A stretch of DNA of 14,022 nt from Cudoniella acicularis (Eukaryota > Ascomycota > Leotiomycetes > Helotiales > Helotiaceae), in the NCBI GenBank assembly GCA_013054445.1, contig JAAMPI010001472.1, positions 1-14,022 of the forward strand, given 5' to 3'. Numbering within the stretch: position 1 is the stretch's first letter; each line of letters opens with the position of its first letter. Position numbers and translations under genes: made by a program. Of the stretch, positions 6,651 to 14,022 are shown piece by piece. The notes beneath the pieces were generated by a model. That model did not search any database, was not told the DNA's origin, and saw nothing but the letters and a program-made list of their open reading frames with translations.

Positions 6651-7470
6651 GTGCCGGTGAACTGTTTGAGGCCCGGTAATCAATCCAACCAACATACGAT
6701 TTTTGGGGGACGTTAGAGTGCAAGCGTGCACTTGCATTTGCACTTGCATCCCCACGAAATTTCCCCGCGCTGCTTTTGACTTTTGTCCATACAGGTTTCG
6801 AAACGAAACCATCTCACCGAGTACTTTCGTACATGTACGGAGTATGGGATGCAAATTATTGTTTTTGGAGAACCATCAATCGTCAGCAAGTCTTGGCGAC
6901 TATGAGTCTTGCATTTGTGCAAAAACAGATTTCGTCAGACCTCTAAGCGACCTTCCTGTGCGGTCCTGAGAAGGATGGATGAGACTCAACCTCGACGAAT
7001 CGCGCCTATCGATTAGAAATGTCCGTGCGTTAAGCTTGAATCTTCTCTTCTACAGGTCGTCAGCTGTCTCAGGTGGAGAGAGGCTTTCCGCAGGACTCCC
7101 ACCCAGTTGCCTTCCACCTTGAGGAGATCCAGCCCCAATTCCTGGAATTTGACGTCCAAAGTCACTTCTTGCATCTTTCTCGTGACTCTTCTCTCTGAAT
7201 CCTCGAATCGGCTGCGTCCCTCTTCGTGATGACACTGATGAGTCAACATTGCAAACGAGCCGACCTGCACCCGCATCTGAATCTCTTTGCAGAAATTCAG
7301 AAACCTTGCTATCAAAACACTGAGCGTTGCATGAAATCCAAACCAAGTCGTCATGATAGGAAGATCTCGTGCCGCCGTGTCGCTGTCAAATCTGTCCTTT
7401 GACTCCTGGTGCAATGTGCATGCATGGCGCAGGACGCAATTCGGTCAAAATCCCTCATCACTCGCCAGCC
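6651..7470. other. Intergenic, no supported gene
   Basis: Includes the hexamer repeat, an inverted repeat GGTTTCG-AAA-CGAAACC (6794-6810) and the palindrome CGTACATGTACG (6828-6839), with GGAGTA following it. Minus-strand sequence between 7414 and 7013 is open for about 130 codons but has no ATG at its start and no domain I recognise. I see no RNA gene here. Confidence 0.4.
6727..6750 (+). repeat. Four-unit TGCAYY hexamer repeat
   Basis: TGCACT, TGCATT, TGCACT and TGCATC lie head to tail. Just upstream AGTGCA (6716-6721 region) pairs with TGCACT to make a small hairpin. Low-complexity intergenic sequence. Confidence 0.6.
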
Positions 7471-7848
7471 CTACAAGAAGCATGGGTTTTGGCTGCTCGC
7501 CGTCACACCTTTTTTGACGCAGGTCAGTCCCACAAAGACCCGAGAGAGGCCATGCTGTCCAATGTGATCAGCCCCGAGAACGTGCTGCAGAGGATTTGCA
7601 TCATGTTCCTGTTGGTGTGTGGAGCAATTTATTTTTCCAAGCAGGTCGGGCGTGAAACCTTGAGAGGCTGTGTTGGCTCGACTCTCGAGATGTACTTCGT
7701 ACACTTCGTAAATCTGACCAGTGAGCAGTGCGTGATTGGGGAATTTTGGTCTCTTGGATTGATCTGAGAATGAAAATGAGCTTTCAATCGCAGTGGCGAC
7801 CTGGCTTTTGACAGAGGATAACATCAGACTTCTGAATTGAACCGCCAC
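7471..7848 (-). CDS. Hypothetical ORF divergent from RAD57 (weak)
   Basis: A 125-codon frame begins at ATG 7848 and ends at TAG 7471-7473. It starts MAVQFRSLMLSSVKSQVATA and has reasonably balanced codon use, with no domain, signal peptide or membrane span I can recognise. It lies head-to-head with RAD57, 181 bp between start codons, so the two could share a promoter. The rest of a putative gene might continue through an intron into the open minus frame below 7400, but I found no good donor/acceptor pair. Chance is an equal explanation. Confidence 0.18.
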   Translation of the reverse strand: MAVQFRSLMLSSVKSQVATAIESSFSFSDQSKRPKFPNHALLTGQIYEVYEVHLESRANTASQGFTPDLLGKINCSTHQQEHDANPLQHVLGADHIGQHGLSRVFVGLTCVKKGVTASSQNPCFL

Positions 7849-7947
7849 AAGAATATGTTCGTCTTGCGGAGGTGAGGATTAAATTGAGGTTGAGGAGAAA
7901 TTAAATACAGACCCCCAAAATATTCCTGGCTGAGAAACTCTTTCCTG

Positions 7948-8018
7948 ATTGGTGAATCTAAATATCACGTGAAATCGCTTCATTGACGCGTCTCTTTCCC
8001 CGCACCTCCTAACGCGCC
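7948..8018 (+). promoter_or_regulatory. RAD57 promoter elements: CCAAT, CACGTG, MluI cell-cycle box
   Basis: Within 85 bp upstream of the RAD57 start lie an inverted CCAAT (ATTGG, 7948-7952), a palindromic TCACGTGA (7965-7972, E-box core CACGTG), an ACGCGT MluI cell-cycle box (7986-7991) and AACGCGCC (8011-8018). ACGCGT is the known site of the G1/S factor MBF in yeasts and sits upstream of many replication and repair genes. Periodic S-phase expression of RAD57 is an inference. No TATA box is evident. Confidence 0.5.
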
Positions 8019-8029
8019 AACCACCATCC

Positions 8030-9447
8030 ATGACAGACCTCACAACTGTCCTCCCAGGATTTCCGACTCATCAATATGTTCGGCTGTTGCCGTCTCTCGA
8101 GAAGAAGCTGGTCACCACCGCTGACCTCCTCACACTCGACATTGTTGAGATAGCAAAGCGCGCCCAGTTGCCTATTTTGGATGTGAAAAGACTGTGTAGC
8201 GCTGTTCTTGAGGCTCTACAGGCAAATCTGGGCGTCACTGATGTTAAAGATGGAGCGCAAAATCCTTCTATGCTAAAGAAAACGGGGAAAGACCTGGTGG
8301 ATTCATGGAGCTCCATCAGTACTTTGGATGATGAGCTTGACCGCGCACTTGGAGGAGGAATACCCACGGGATATATCACGGAGGTCACTGGAGAAAGGTT
8401 GGAATTCTCACTCCTTTTTTCATAGAAATGAGACTAATATGACACAGCGGTGCAGGTAAAACTCAATTCCTCCTCACCCTCCTCTTATCCGCGCAACTCC
8501 CCCAACCGCAGGGCCTTTCCAGCCCAACGCTGTATATCTCCACCGAATCAGCTCTACCTACCACACGACTTGCCCAACTTCTGCGAACACATCCGGCTCT
8601 TATAGCTTGCGATCCGAAACCAACATTAGACTCTGTAATCAGCATCGTGACGCCAGATTTGGAATCTCAAGACCACATCCTGCGCTTCCAAGTTCCCGTG
8701 GCCATAGAACGCCATGGCGTCCGTCTCATTATACTTGACTCCGTGGCCGCGAATTACAGAGCTGAATTTGAACGTCCGGGGGCAGGGGCATCGACAGGAC
8801 AAACGAGTGGAGCAAACATGGCACAACGAAGTTCCGAACTTGTTAAAATAGGCCAGTTACTTCGAGATATCGCGCGAGAGCACAAAATCGCAATTGTCGT
8901 AGCAAACCAAGTCGCAGATCGTTTCTCCAACGCCGGTGGCTTGGGAGGAGGAAGCAGTCCACTCGCTCGTCGAGGCCAAGGCAATATACCATCCAGCTCG
9001 ATCGCTGCACCACGATCAAGCGCTTTAGGAGAGTCCAACGTGAACTCCACGCAACCAGCCTTCACAAGCTCACCAGACTCCCTCTCCCTCGACCACCAAC
9101 AACGCTGGTTCACAGGCTGGGGCGACGACCCCCATCCCTCTCCCCTCACCATCAAGAACCTCAAAACTCCTAGCTTGGGCCTGATATGGACAACTCAAAT
9201 CGCATGCCGTATAGCGCTGGTCAAGAGACCTGTATACGGGCCTGGTATTGTAGCCGATGAGGATAATGAGAGAGGGGAGGTGGTCTTAAGGCGATGGAGG
9301 AGGTGGATGAAAGTTGTTTTTGCGCCACATGCTGGGGCTAGTGGGCCAGGCTTGCAGGGGGCGGTGGAGTTTGAGATTAAAGGGGAGGGATTGAGAGCTG
9401 TGAAGGGGAAGAATGTTGATGTTGATGAGGAGGAGATACCAATGTAG
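8030..9447 (+). CDS. RAD57: DNA repair protein RAD57 (RAD51 paralogue)
   Basis: Two exons (8030-8397, 8448-9447) encode 455 residues. The spliced product carries Walker A GESGAGKT (121-128), which the intron splits at S123, a TLYISTES segment after it, and Walker B LIILDS (216-221, D220). The stretch LRFQVPVAIERHG-VRLIILDSVAANYRAEF matches RAD57/Rhp57 rather than RAD51 or XRCC3. ANQVADRF (275-282) corresponds to the loop after the core, followed by a Ser/Gly-rich insert and QRWFTGWGDDP, then the conserved end including TTQIACRIALVKR. The N-terminal 80 residues look like the helical domain common to this family. In yeast Rad57 pairs with Rad55, binds ATP and assists Rad51 filament assembly in the nucleus during homologous recombination. 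Start: first ATG, CATCC before it, and the N-terminus fits the family. Confidence 0.93.
8398..8447 (+). other. RAD57 intron (50 nt) with unusual donor
   Basis: Without splicing the frame stops 11 residues after GE. Removing 8398-8447 rebuilds GESGAGKTQ exactly, so the boundaries are fixed by the Walker A motif. Branch-like ACTAAT (8433-8438) and acceptor ACACAG are normal; the donor GTTGGA departs from the usual GTANGT. Confidence 0.88.
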
Positions 9448-9720
9448 ACAGATATATGGTAGCTTGTGGATGAGGCAAATGATATGACAATAATGAAAAT
9501 TACTTTAACTCAAGGGCAATCTTAACTATCTGACCCATTCGTAGATTGAAATTAACGTAGCTAGCTGCATTTCTCCCTTATAAAAATCTCCCCTCTCTCA
9601 TTCTACTTATTTGTAGAAAATTCAAAAATTCAAAATCAGTCTAAAAATCTTAGAGCCTGCCTACCTACCTTAAAGACATGATTTTGTCACCTAGCTTAGT
9701 ATTTGTATTATCTCATCTCT

Positions 9721-9960
9721 AAACACATTATACATACCTTAAACGCCTTCTTAAACTCAACCTTCACTCTTCACTTATCTATTCTCCTTTCTCCTTTCAC
9801 ACTTAACGCTTCATATTTCATGCTTCACTCAACCTTCACACGTCAAAAACTCTATCTATTACTCATCCATTTGCAATTTCATAATTCCATACCCCATCAC
9901 CTATCCTTCCCAAACCCCAAATCAACATTACTTTCTTCCTTTAACCCCTCTTCACTCTGT
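9721..9960 (+). other. G-depleted, C/T/A-only-like tract
   Basis: In these 240 bases I count six G, while C is frequent (roughly a quarter to a third). The near-repeat CTCAACCTTCAC appears twice (about 9756 and 9828). The strand asymmetry is strong and ends near 9990. The cause could be a pyrimidine-rich promoter or leader, a mutational strand bias under transcription, or a triplex/R-loop-prone element. Confidence 0.6.
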
Positions 9961-10604
9961 TATGAATATACAAAAACTTATCTCTCCTCACCGTTGTTCT
10001 TTTCACCCCCTTGGCACAGATACCTATAATCTCATAATCTATCAATTGCTGTTAAAATCTATATCACAAGTATTCAGGCAGCTATATGTATATGTATATC
10101 TCCTAAGTCCTGTCATATTCTTGTAAGAAAAGGGAAAAAAAAGGGGGTCCTTTCGAGTGATGTATTAAATAACAGCTTCTAGCCTAATGGTGATGATGCC
10201 GATGGTGGGATATTATGAAAGCGGGTGTTATGATATGATGGGTTTGCAAGTATGTATGTTTGTAATGAGGAGTGCAATTTGTTATAGATAAACGGAACAA
10301 GAAAATCAAATAGCAAAATGGAATAGCATCGATTGATTTATTGAATTTCAAGAGCAGAATCATCTCATACGTTAATACATACTACATGAATGTATAATGC
10401 AAATTACATTATCCAAACAAGAAATTTCCTTTCTACCTCCACCCCTTTTATTTAGCGAGCGAGCCCCTTTCCCCTATTCACCCCTTCCCTAACACTATCC
10501 CTATTATTATATTAAAATAATTTAAATTAAGTCTATATATACAGCGAGTACTAAATATCATACATTCTTGAAAGGCAAATAACGCAATAAAACAAGTAAG
10601 TTAA

Positions 10605-10741
10605 ATAGTATAAGTAATATAAGCGCAATATATACAAATTAACAACGTTCGATAGGACGTGACATGCAGGATAGATAGTATATGCAATGTAAACGCAATA
10701 TATATAAATTGACAAACGTTCGATGGAATGTGATATGCAGG
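10605..10741 (+). repeat. Imperfect tandem duplication, 70-bp period
   Basis: The segment from ATAGTATAAG (10605) to GACATGCAGG (10670) recurs from ATAGTATATG (10675) to GATATGCAGG (10741) with substitutions and one indel. Shared anchors are CGCAATATATA (10624 and 10694), ACGTTCGAT (10645 and 10716) and ATGCAGG. Non-coding, origin unknown. Confidence 0.75.
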
Positions 10742-11114
10742 CATTATCTTTAGCCTCGAATGCCTCCTCCACTAGGAAGAGAGGGAAATATATACTAAAC
10801 TAGGGTATTTAAGGAGGAAGTGATGTAAGTAACTGAAAATAGTAGTGGGAAACAGGGGACGCTAAAACGCGAATGCAAGTATGTGTATGCAGGTGCAAGT
10901 GCCAAAAAAGAGCAAATATAGGTATGGAAGACGTCTGAATTTGTAGCAACAGTCCAAACAGTCTTCTTTACACAGTCCCCCGCGCCCCGATTGCCATTAT
11001 CAACGATCTTGAGTGTATCATGAAAAACAAAGGCAGAAGCAAGCATTAAGCAAATTCATCCCCTCATCTCCTCATTGCTCTCCTCTTTCCCCAACCCAAC
11101 CAACAACTCAACAA

Positions 11115-13807
11115 TCAATACTCACTCAACCTCAACTTCTTCCCAATCTCTCTCCTTCTCGCATTGATAGCCGGCATCGGCTGCCCCCCATCATCAAGCC
11201 CTTCACCCCTCGCCTTCAGAGCCTGCAACAACATACCCGCATCAAAAAATCCGTCTGTAAAAGAAAAATTGTCATCAGCCTTTTCGGTCCAGACTTCGAT
11301 GAGCATCGAGAAGTACTCACATCCCCCCAAACCCTCGTCGTCACTACCCGCCATGCTGTCCTCCACTGGCGTCATGCTCCCTGGAGTCCTCTTCCCCACT
11401 TCCGTCGCTGCCTTGATCACCCTCCCGCGGGACTTGAGGCGACTGGCGGATTTCGGTCGGTTGGCGCTCGCTTCGCGTGCCCGGCTGGCTTTCGGCGATG
11501 CACCTCGCCGTTGTGTGCTGCGGAGTATGCGTCGGATCTCGAGGAGGTACGACTCCATTGCGTCGACGAAGCGTTTCGTTTGTCGGTGCTTGCTGCTCGC
11601 GCAGATACTAATACCCTCATCCTTGATAATGTAGCCGATACCGAAACCGTCTGCGGCTGTTGGTCCGAAGCCGAAATGTCTCAACGAAGGATTACCGCAG
11701 TTTGATGTCGAGATGATGGTGTTGTTTAACTTATCCCATCCAGCATCAGCAAAAAGCAATGGCATGCTGTGATTTTGACCCCTCGATGGTGAGGAGTTCT
11801 TTCGTGTTCTGCCATTTGATCGGATGGATCGCACGTCATCGCCGTCAACAGACAAAACGGAATTTCTGCTTGGGCTGCCAACTATCGAGGCTGGATCTCG
11901 CTCAGACCCTCCTTCAACTGGGCTGGAATAGCCGTTGCTGCTTAGTCCATTGCTGCTTGCTGCCTCAGCTCCATCCTCATCAAGCGCTTTCTGCCAAACA
12001 CTGAATAGAGCGTAAAGATGGCGATCACAACCTTGCGCTTTGGAGCATTCTCTGGTGTTGGCGGTGTGCTTCTGGCATGCTTTCCTTAAGGCGTCGACTT
12101 TAGCCTGGGGAGGATTCTCGGCCCAGAAAGTCTGCACAAAATCCACTGATTCGGGAGACACAGTGCGAATTGCTTCAGTTCGGCCGTGAAGGTACAATTT
12201 TGTCATTGCTGGTTCGTAAGTGCACTCAACGCGTCCATAGAGACCGTAATAAGCTGCTTGGAAAGCCATCTGTATAAAGGCATCGGGTGAGAATCCCATT
12301 GAAGTGATAAAATTCTTGCCATAATACCCAAAGTCAAGTGTTTGAAACTCGTTTTGCTGAATCAAATCTGCGAGACGAGTTTCTGCGAATCGCAAGGCAA
12401 TACCTAATTCTGGAACCATATCCCATTCCAGTTTGTGAGGAGTAGTGCTGACGTCCCCAAAGCTGGCAGGATCTCGCTTTGATGGATCAGGACTCGTCGA
12501 TGCCCAGAGACTTGGTGCTTGGCCGTTGATGGTGCGAGCAAATCGGAGAATGGTATCTGTGTAAACATCGCTTGCAAATCGAAGAACCGTATGACCATCT
12601 ACACCAGTGTGCTCAAAGTTGATGCCTGCGCTGCCGTTCTTGCAAACAATGATTTGGAGCTTATCATACCATCTATTCGTGCAAGTTCCGACTTGGACAC
12701 CCTTCTCCACTTGGCTAGTTCCGCAGAGCATGTTCTGACATAATTCGGCTCCAGAAGCTGGTTCAGTGTAGTCCAAGCACAGGATGAATAGCGCTGTATC
12801 GACTATTCCAAGACAATCAGCATTGTTCGATCCCTCTTCCCTCGTCATGACGTCTCTCAGGCCTGACCAGATCTTTCGATTTTCAGTACTGAGTACACCC
12901 AAAGCCCCTTTGGCTGCATCTTGGATAGGTGTTTGTTGAGCATCGTCGACGATGGTTTGAAGATTGAGCGACACATCCTTTTCAGTCATGATAAGATCGG
13001 AATTATTGTCGAGGACATCGAACCAGTAGAACTGGCCATGACATAGAACCACAATATGCTTCGCATCCGGATCTTGACCGATGTGGCAGCCGTTCTCTGT
13101 TGGAACACGGGCCGTCCCGAACAACCTTGAATATTGATACATGCACAGGGGTGCCCCTTTAACAGTGTCGGGGGGTAACTCTTCCTTTCTCACTGCACGC
13201 ACGAACGACAACGCAGATACGACAAGCGAAGCGGCTCGAGTGACCTGGTTGTTCCTTGCTGGAGTAGGATCATCTTCGAGAAGGAAGAAAGGGTTGAGAT
13301 TGAGGACGACAGGGTTGTCGAAATTCAAGTACGAATCATACCCTATCCCTATTAGCAAAGACAGCAATCGAATCAGTCATACATACAGAACTGTTCGATA
13401 TAACTCGTCTTTCCGGTAGCATATTTCTTCAATATTTCATGCAGCTCCGGACCTTCACTCTTTAGGAACTCGTCGACAGCTTGTTGAGTTTCTGCATGCT
13501 CTCTAGGAGTTTGGAGTGGCTTCAGAGCAGCAAGATATTTGGTCATGGTGCTGTCCAACTCAGGAATTGGTAACTTGGGAAGTTTGTCCTGGGTGGCAAA
13601 TGTGATCCCTTGCTTATGCTTTGGCTGGTTGCTAGCCAGAGGATCTCTTTGGTCCTTCGTGAAGCCATCGCTGACTTTCTTGGCTTTGTCGAGAGACCGA
13701 CCAGTGTCTGTAGCTAACTTTGGGTTTCCTAACTCGGACACGGCCAGGGATTCGTTTAAGGAATTCGGCATCCTAAAGGTGCGAACTGAGGTGGTAGAGG
13801 AAGGCAT
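11115..13807 (-). CDS. YAT2: Carnitine O-acetyltransferase, YAT2/FacC type
   Basis: Three exons (13807-13387, 13342-11321, 11254-11115) give 860 residues. Choline/carnitine acyltransferase marks are clear: QFWYDSYLNFDNP (139-151), the catalytic EHTGVDG with H385, and STSNCGNPSLRHFGFGP (685-701). The enzyme moves acetyl groups between CoA and carnitine so that acetyl units can cross organelle membranes during growth on acetate, ethanol or fatty acids. No N-terminal mitochondrial presequence is obvious and the C-terminus is SEY, not a PTS1 tripeptide, so a cytosolic location is inferred, as for Aspergillus FacC and yeast Yat1/Yat2. The chain is longer than the roughly 600-650 residues of peroxisomal/mitochondrial enzymes because of a Ser/Asn-rich insert (about 595-666) and a basic Ser/Arg-rich region before the last 60 residues. 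Assignment to YAT2/FacC rather than another paralogue is by length and missing targeting signals. Confidence 0.9.
11255..11320 (-). other. In-frame stop-free intron (66 nt) in the acetyltransferase gene
   Basis: Donor GTGAGT begins at 11320, branch-like CTGAT precedes a T-rich tract, and TTTTACAG ends at 11255. Splicing turns GLGG-C...D-GFFDAG into GLGGYGFFDAGMLLQAL, the form I expect in relatives. The length is a multiple of three with no stop, so unspliced RNA would encode 22 extra residues. Confidence 0.8.
13343..13386 (-). other. First intron (44 nt) of the acetyltransferase gene
   Basis: Donor GTATGT at 13386, acceptor GGATAG ending at 13343. Splicing restores the conserved Trp in EQFWYDSYL from T plus GG. 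Without it the first exon stops within four codons (CMYD). Confidence 0.88.
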
Positions 13808-13826
13808 CGTGATCAGCTCGCTGTTT

Positions 13827-13922
13827 TCAGGCGTAAAGCGGACAAACGGATGTGCTGATATTCAAACCGCGCAAAGCTGTACGGTAGAAATAATGACAGT
13901 CTTGAAGGCAGTAGGACGGCAT
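13827..13922 (-). other. Possible 31-codon upstream ORF of the acetyltransferase gene
   Basis: ATG at 13922 opens a frame that ends with TGA at 13827-13829, 19 nt before the main start codon. If the TATA-like box at 14005-14013 sets transcription start, this ORF lies inside the leader. Its product (MPSYCLQDCHYFYRTALRG, then 12 more residues) resembles nothing known to me. Confidence 0.3.
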
Positions 13923-14004
13923 CCCACTCGAGTTGCTTTCTTGATATGTGTGAAGAAGGGAAGGAAGTACTTGATGTTCTCTGAGCAGCAGCCGGGTGCC
14001 TTGG

Positions 14005-14013
14005 TTATATTTA
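14005..14013 (-). promoter_or_regulatory. TATA-like box of the acetyltransferase gene
   Basis: TAAATATAA on the minus strand, about 200 bp upstream of the start codon, preceded by CACCCC at the window edge. Expected transcription start near 13970-13980, followed by CT-rich leader sequence (CTTCCTTCCCTTCTTC). Confidence 0.35.
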
Positions 14014-14022
14014 GGGGTGCCG

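Larger units (their letters stand above)
9448..11114. other. AT-rich intergenic space between convergent RAD57 and carnitine acetyltransferase genes
   Basis: Contains the two 3' untranslated regions at its ends. A TATAAAAA (9579-9586) followed by CT-rich sequence resembles a promoter reading right. Then come a G-depleted tract (9721-9960), a poly-purine patch (10128-10146) and the 70-bp tandem duplication (10605-10741). No frame with protein-like composition and no RNA gene recognised. Confidence 0.5.

Noticed and set aside
8754..9164. 136-codon minus frame opposite RAD57
   Set aside because: Shadow of the RAD57 second exon, which is secured by RecA-family motifs.
9703..10029. 108-codon plus frame in the G-poor tract
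   Set aside because: Ser/Leu/Phe/His-rich translation caused by the C/T-rich composition, and no good ATG context or domain.
10551..10772. 73-codon minus frame over the 70-bp duplication
   Set aside because: Tyr/Ile-rich translation of AT-rich repeats, and both repeat units diverge without codon-pattern conservation.
11013..11705. 230-codon plus frame antisense to the acetyltransferase 3' end
   Set aside because: Overlaps a conserved coding sequence on the other strand and has no recognisable features.
1..14022. CRISPR array, prophage, insertion sequence, tRNA or rRNA genes
   Set aside because: None found. Repeats are irregularly spaced or of low copy number, no transposase or integrase frame is present, and no tRNA-like B-box with matching arms was seen.

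Overview
The window looks like nuclear DNA of a filamentous ascomycete (Pezizomycotina). The protein-coding genes carry short introns of 44-102 nt with fungal signals (GTATGT/GTAAGT/GTGAGT donors, CTAAC/CTGAT-like branch sites, YAG acceptors), intergenic spaces are long, and the three recognisable products are typical of this group. The style of the proteins would fit a leotiomycete, but the sequence alone does not settle that.

Layout: (1) 1-176, probable partial exon of an unrecognised minus-strand gene running off the left edge. (2) 177-2505, intergenic. It holds a TATA-like box near 260, an unusual array of at least seven same-strand copies of an 11-bp motif (consensus TTGCACATCGC) between 302 and 1346, and then a patch of direct and inverted ACCCAT/ATGGGT hexamers at 1685-1776. 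(3) 2506-5088 minus, a three-finger C2H2 transcription factor. Its reading frame is open throughout, but it very probably hides one or two in-frame introns. (4) 5089-7990, the long upstream region of that gene, GC-rich with a (CTG)10 tract, followed by poorly supported open frames. (5) 8030-9447 plus, a RAD57-type RecA-family recombination mediator with one intron and an MluI cell-cycle box (ACGCGT) just upstream. (6) 9448-11114, the space between two convergent genes, containing a strongly G-depleted strand-asymmetric tract and a 70-bp imperfect tandem duplication. (7) 11115-13807 minus, a YAT2/FacC-type carnitine O-acetyltransferase with two introns, one of them in-frame and stop-free. Its upstream region (13808-14022) carries a TATA-like box and a possible 31-codon upstream ORF.

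The three named genes do not form a pathway: transcriptional regulation, homologous recombination repair and acetyl-unit transport are simply neighbours. The main gene-model point is that three introns (4207-4272, 3872-3973, 11255-11320) are multiples of three with no stop codon, so a longest-ORF reading translates intron sequence into protein. The most unexplained non-coding signal is the oriented 11-bp motif array on the left.
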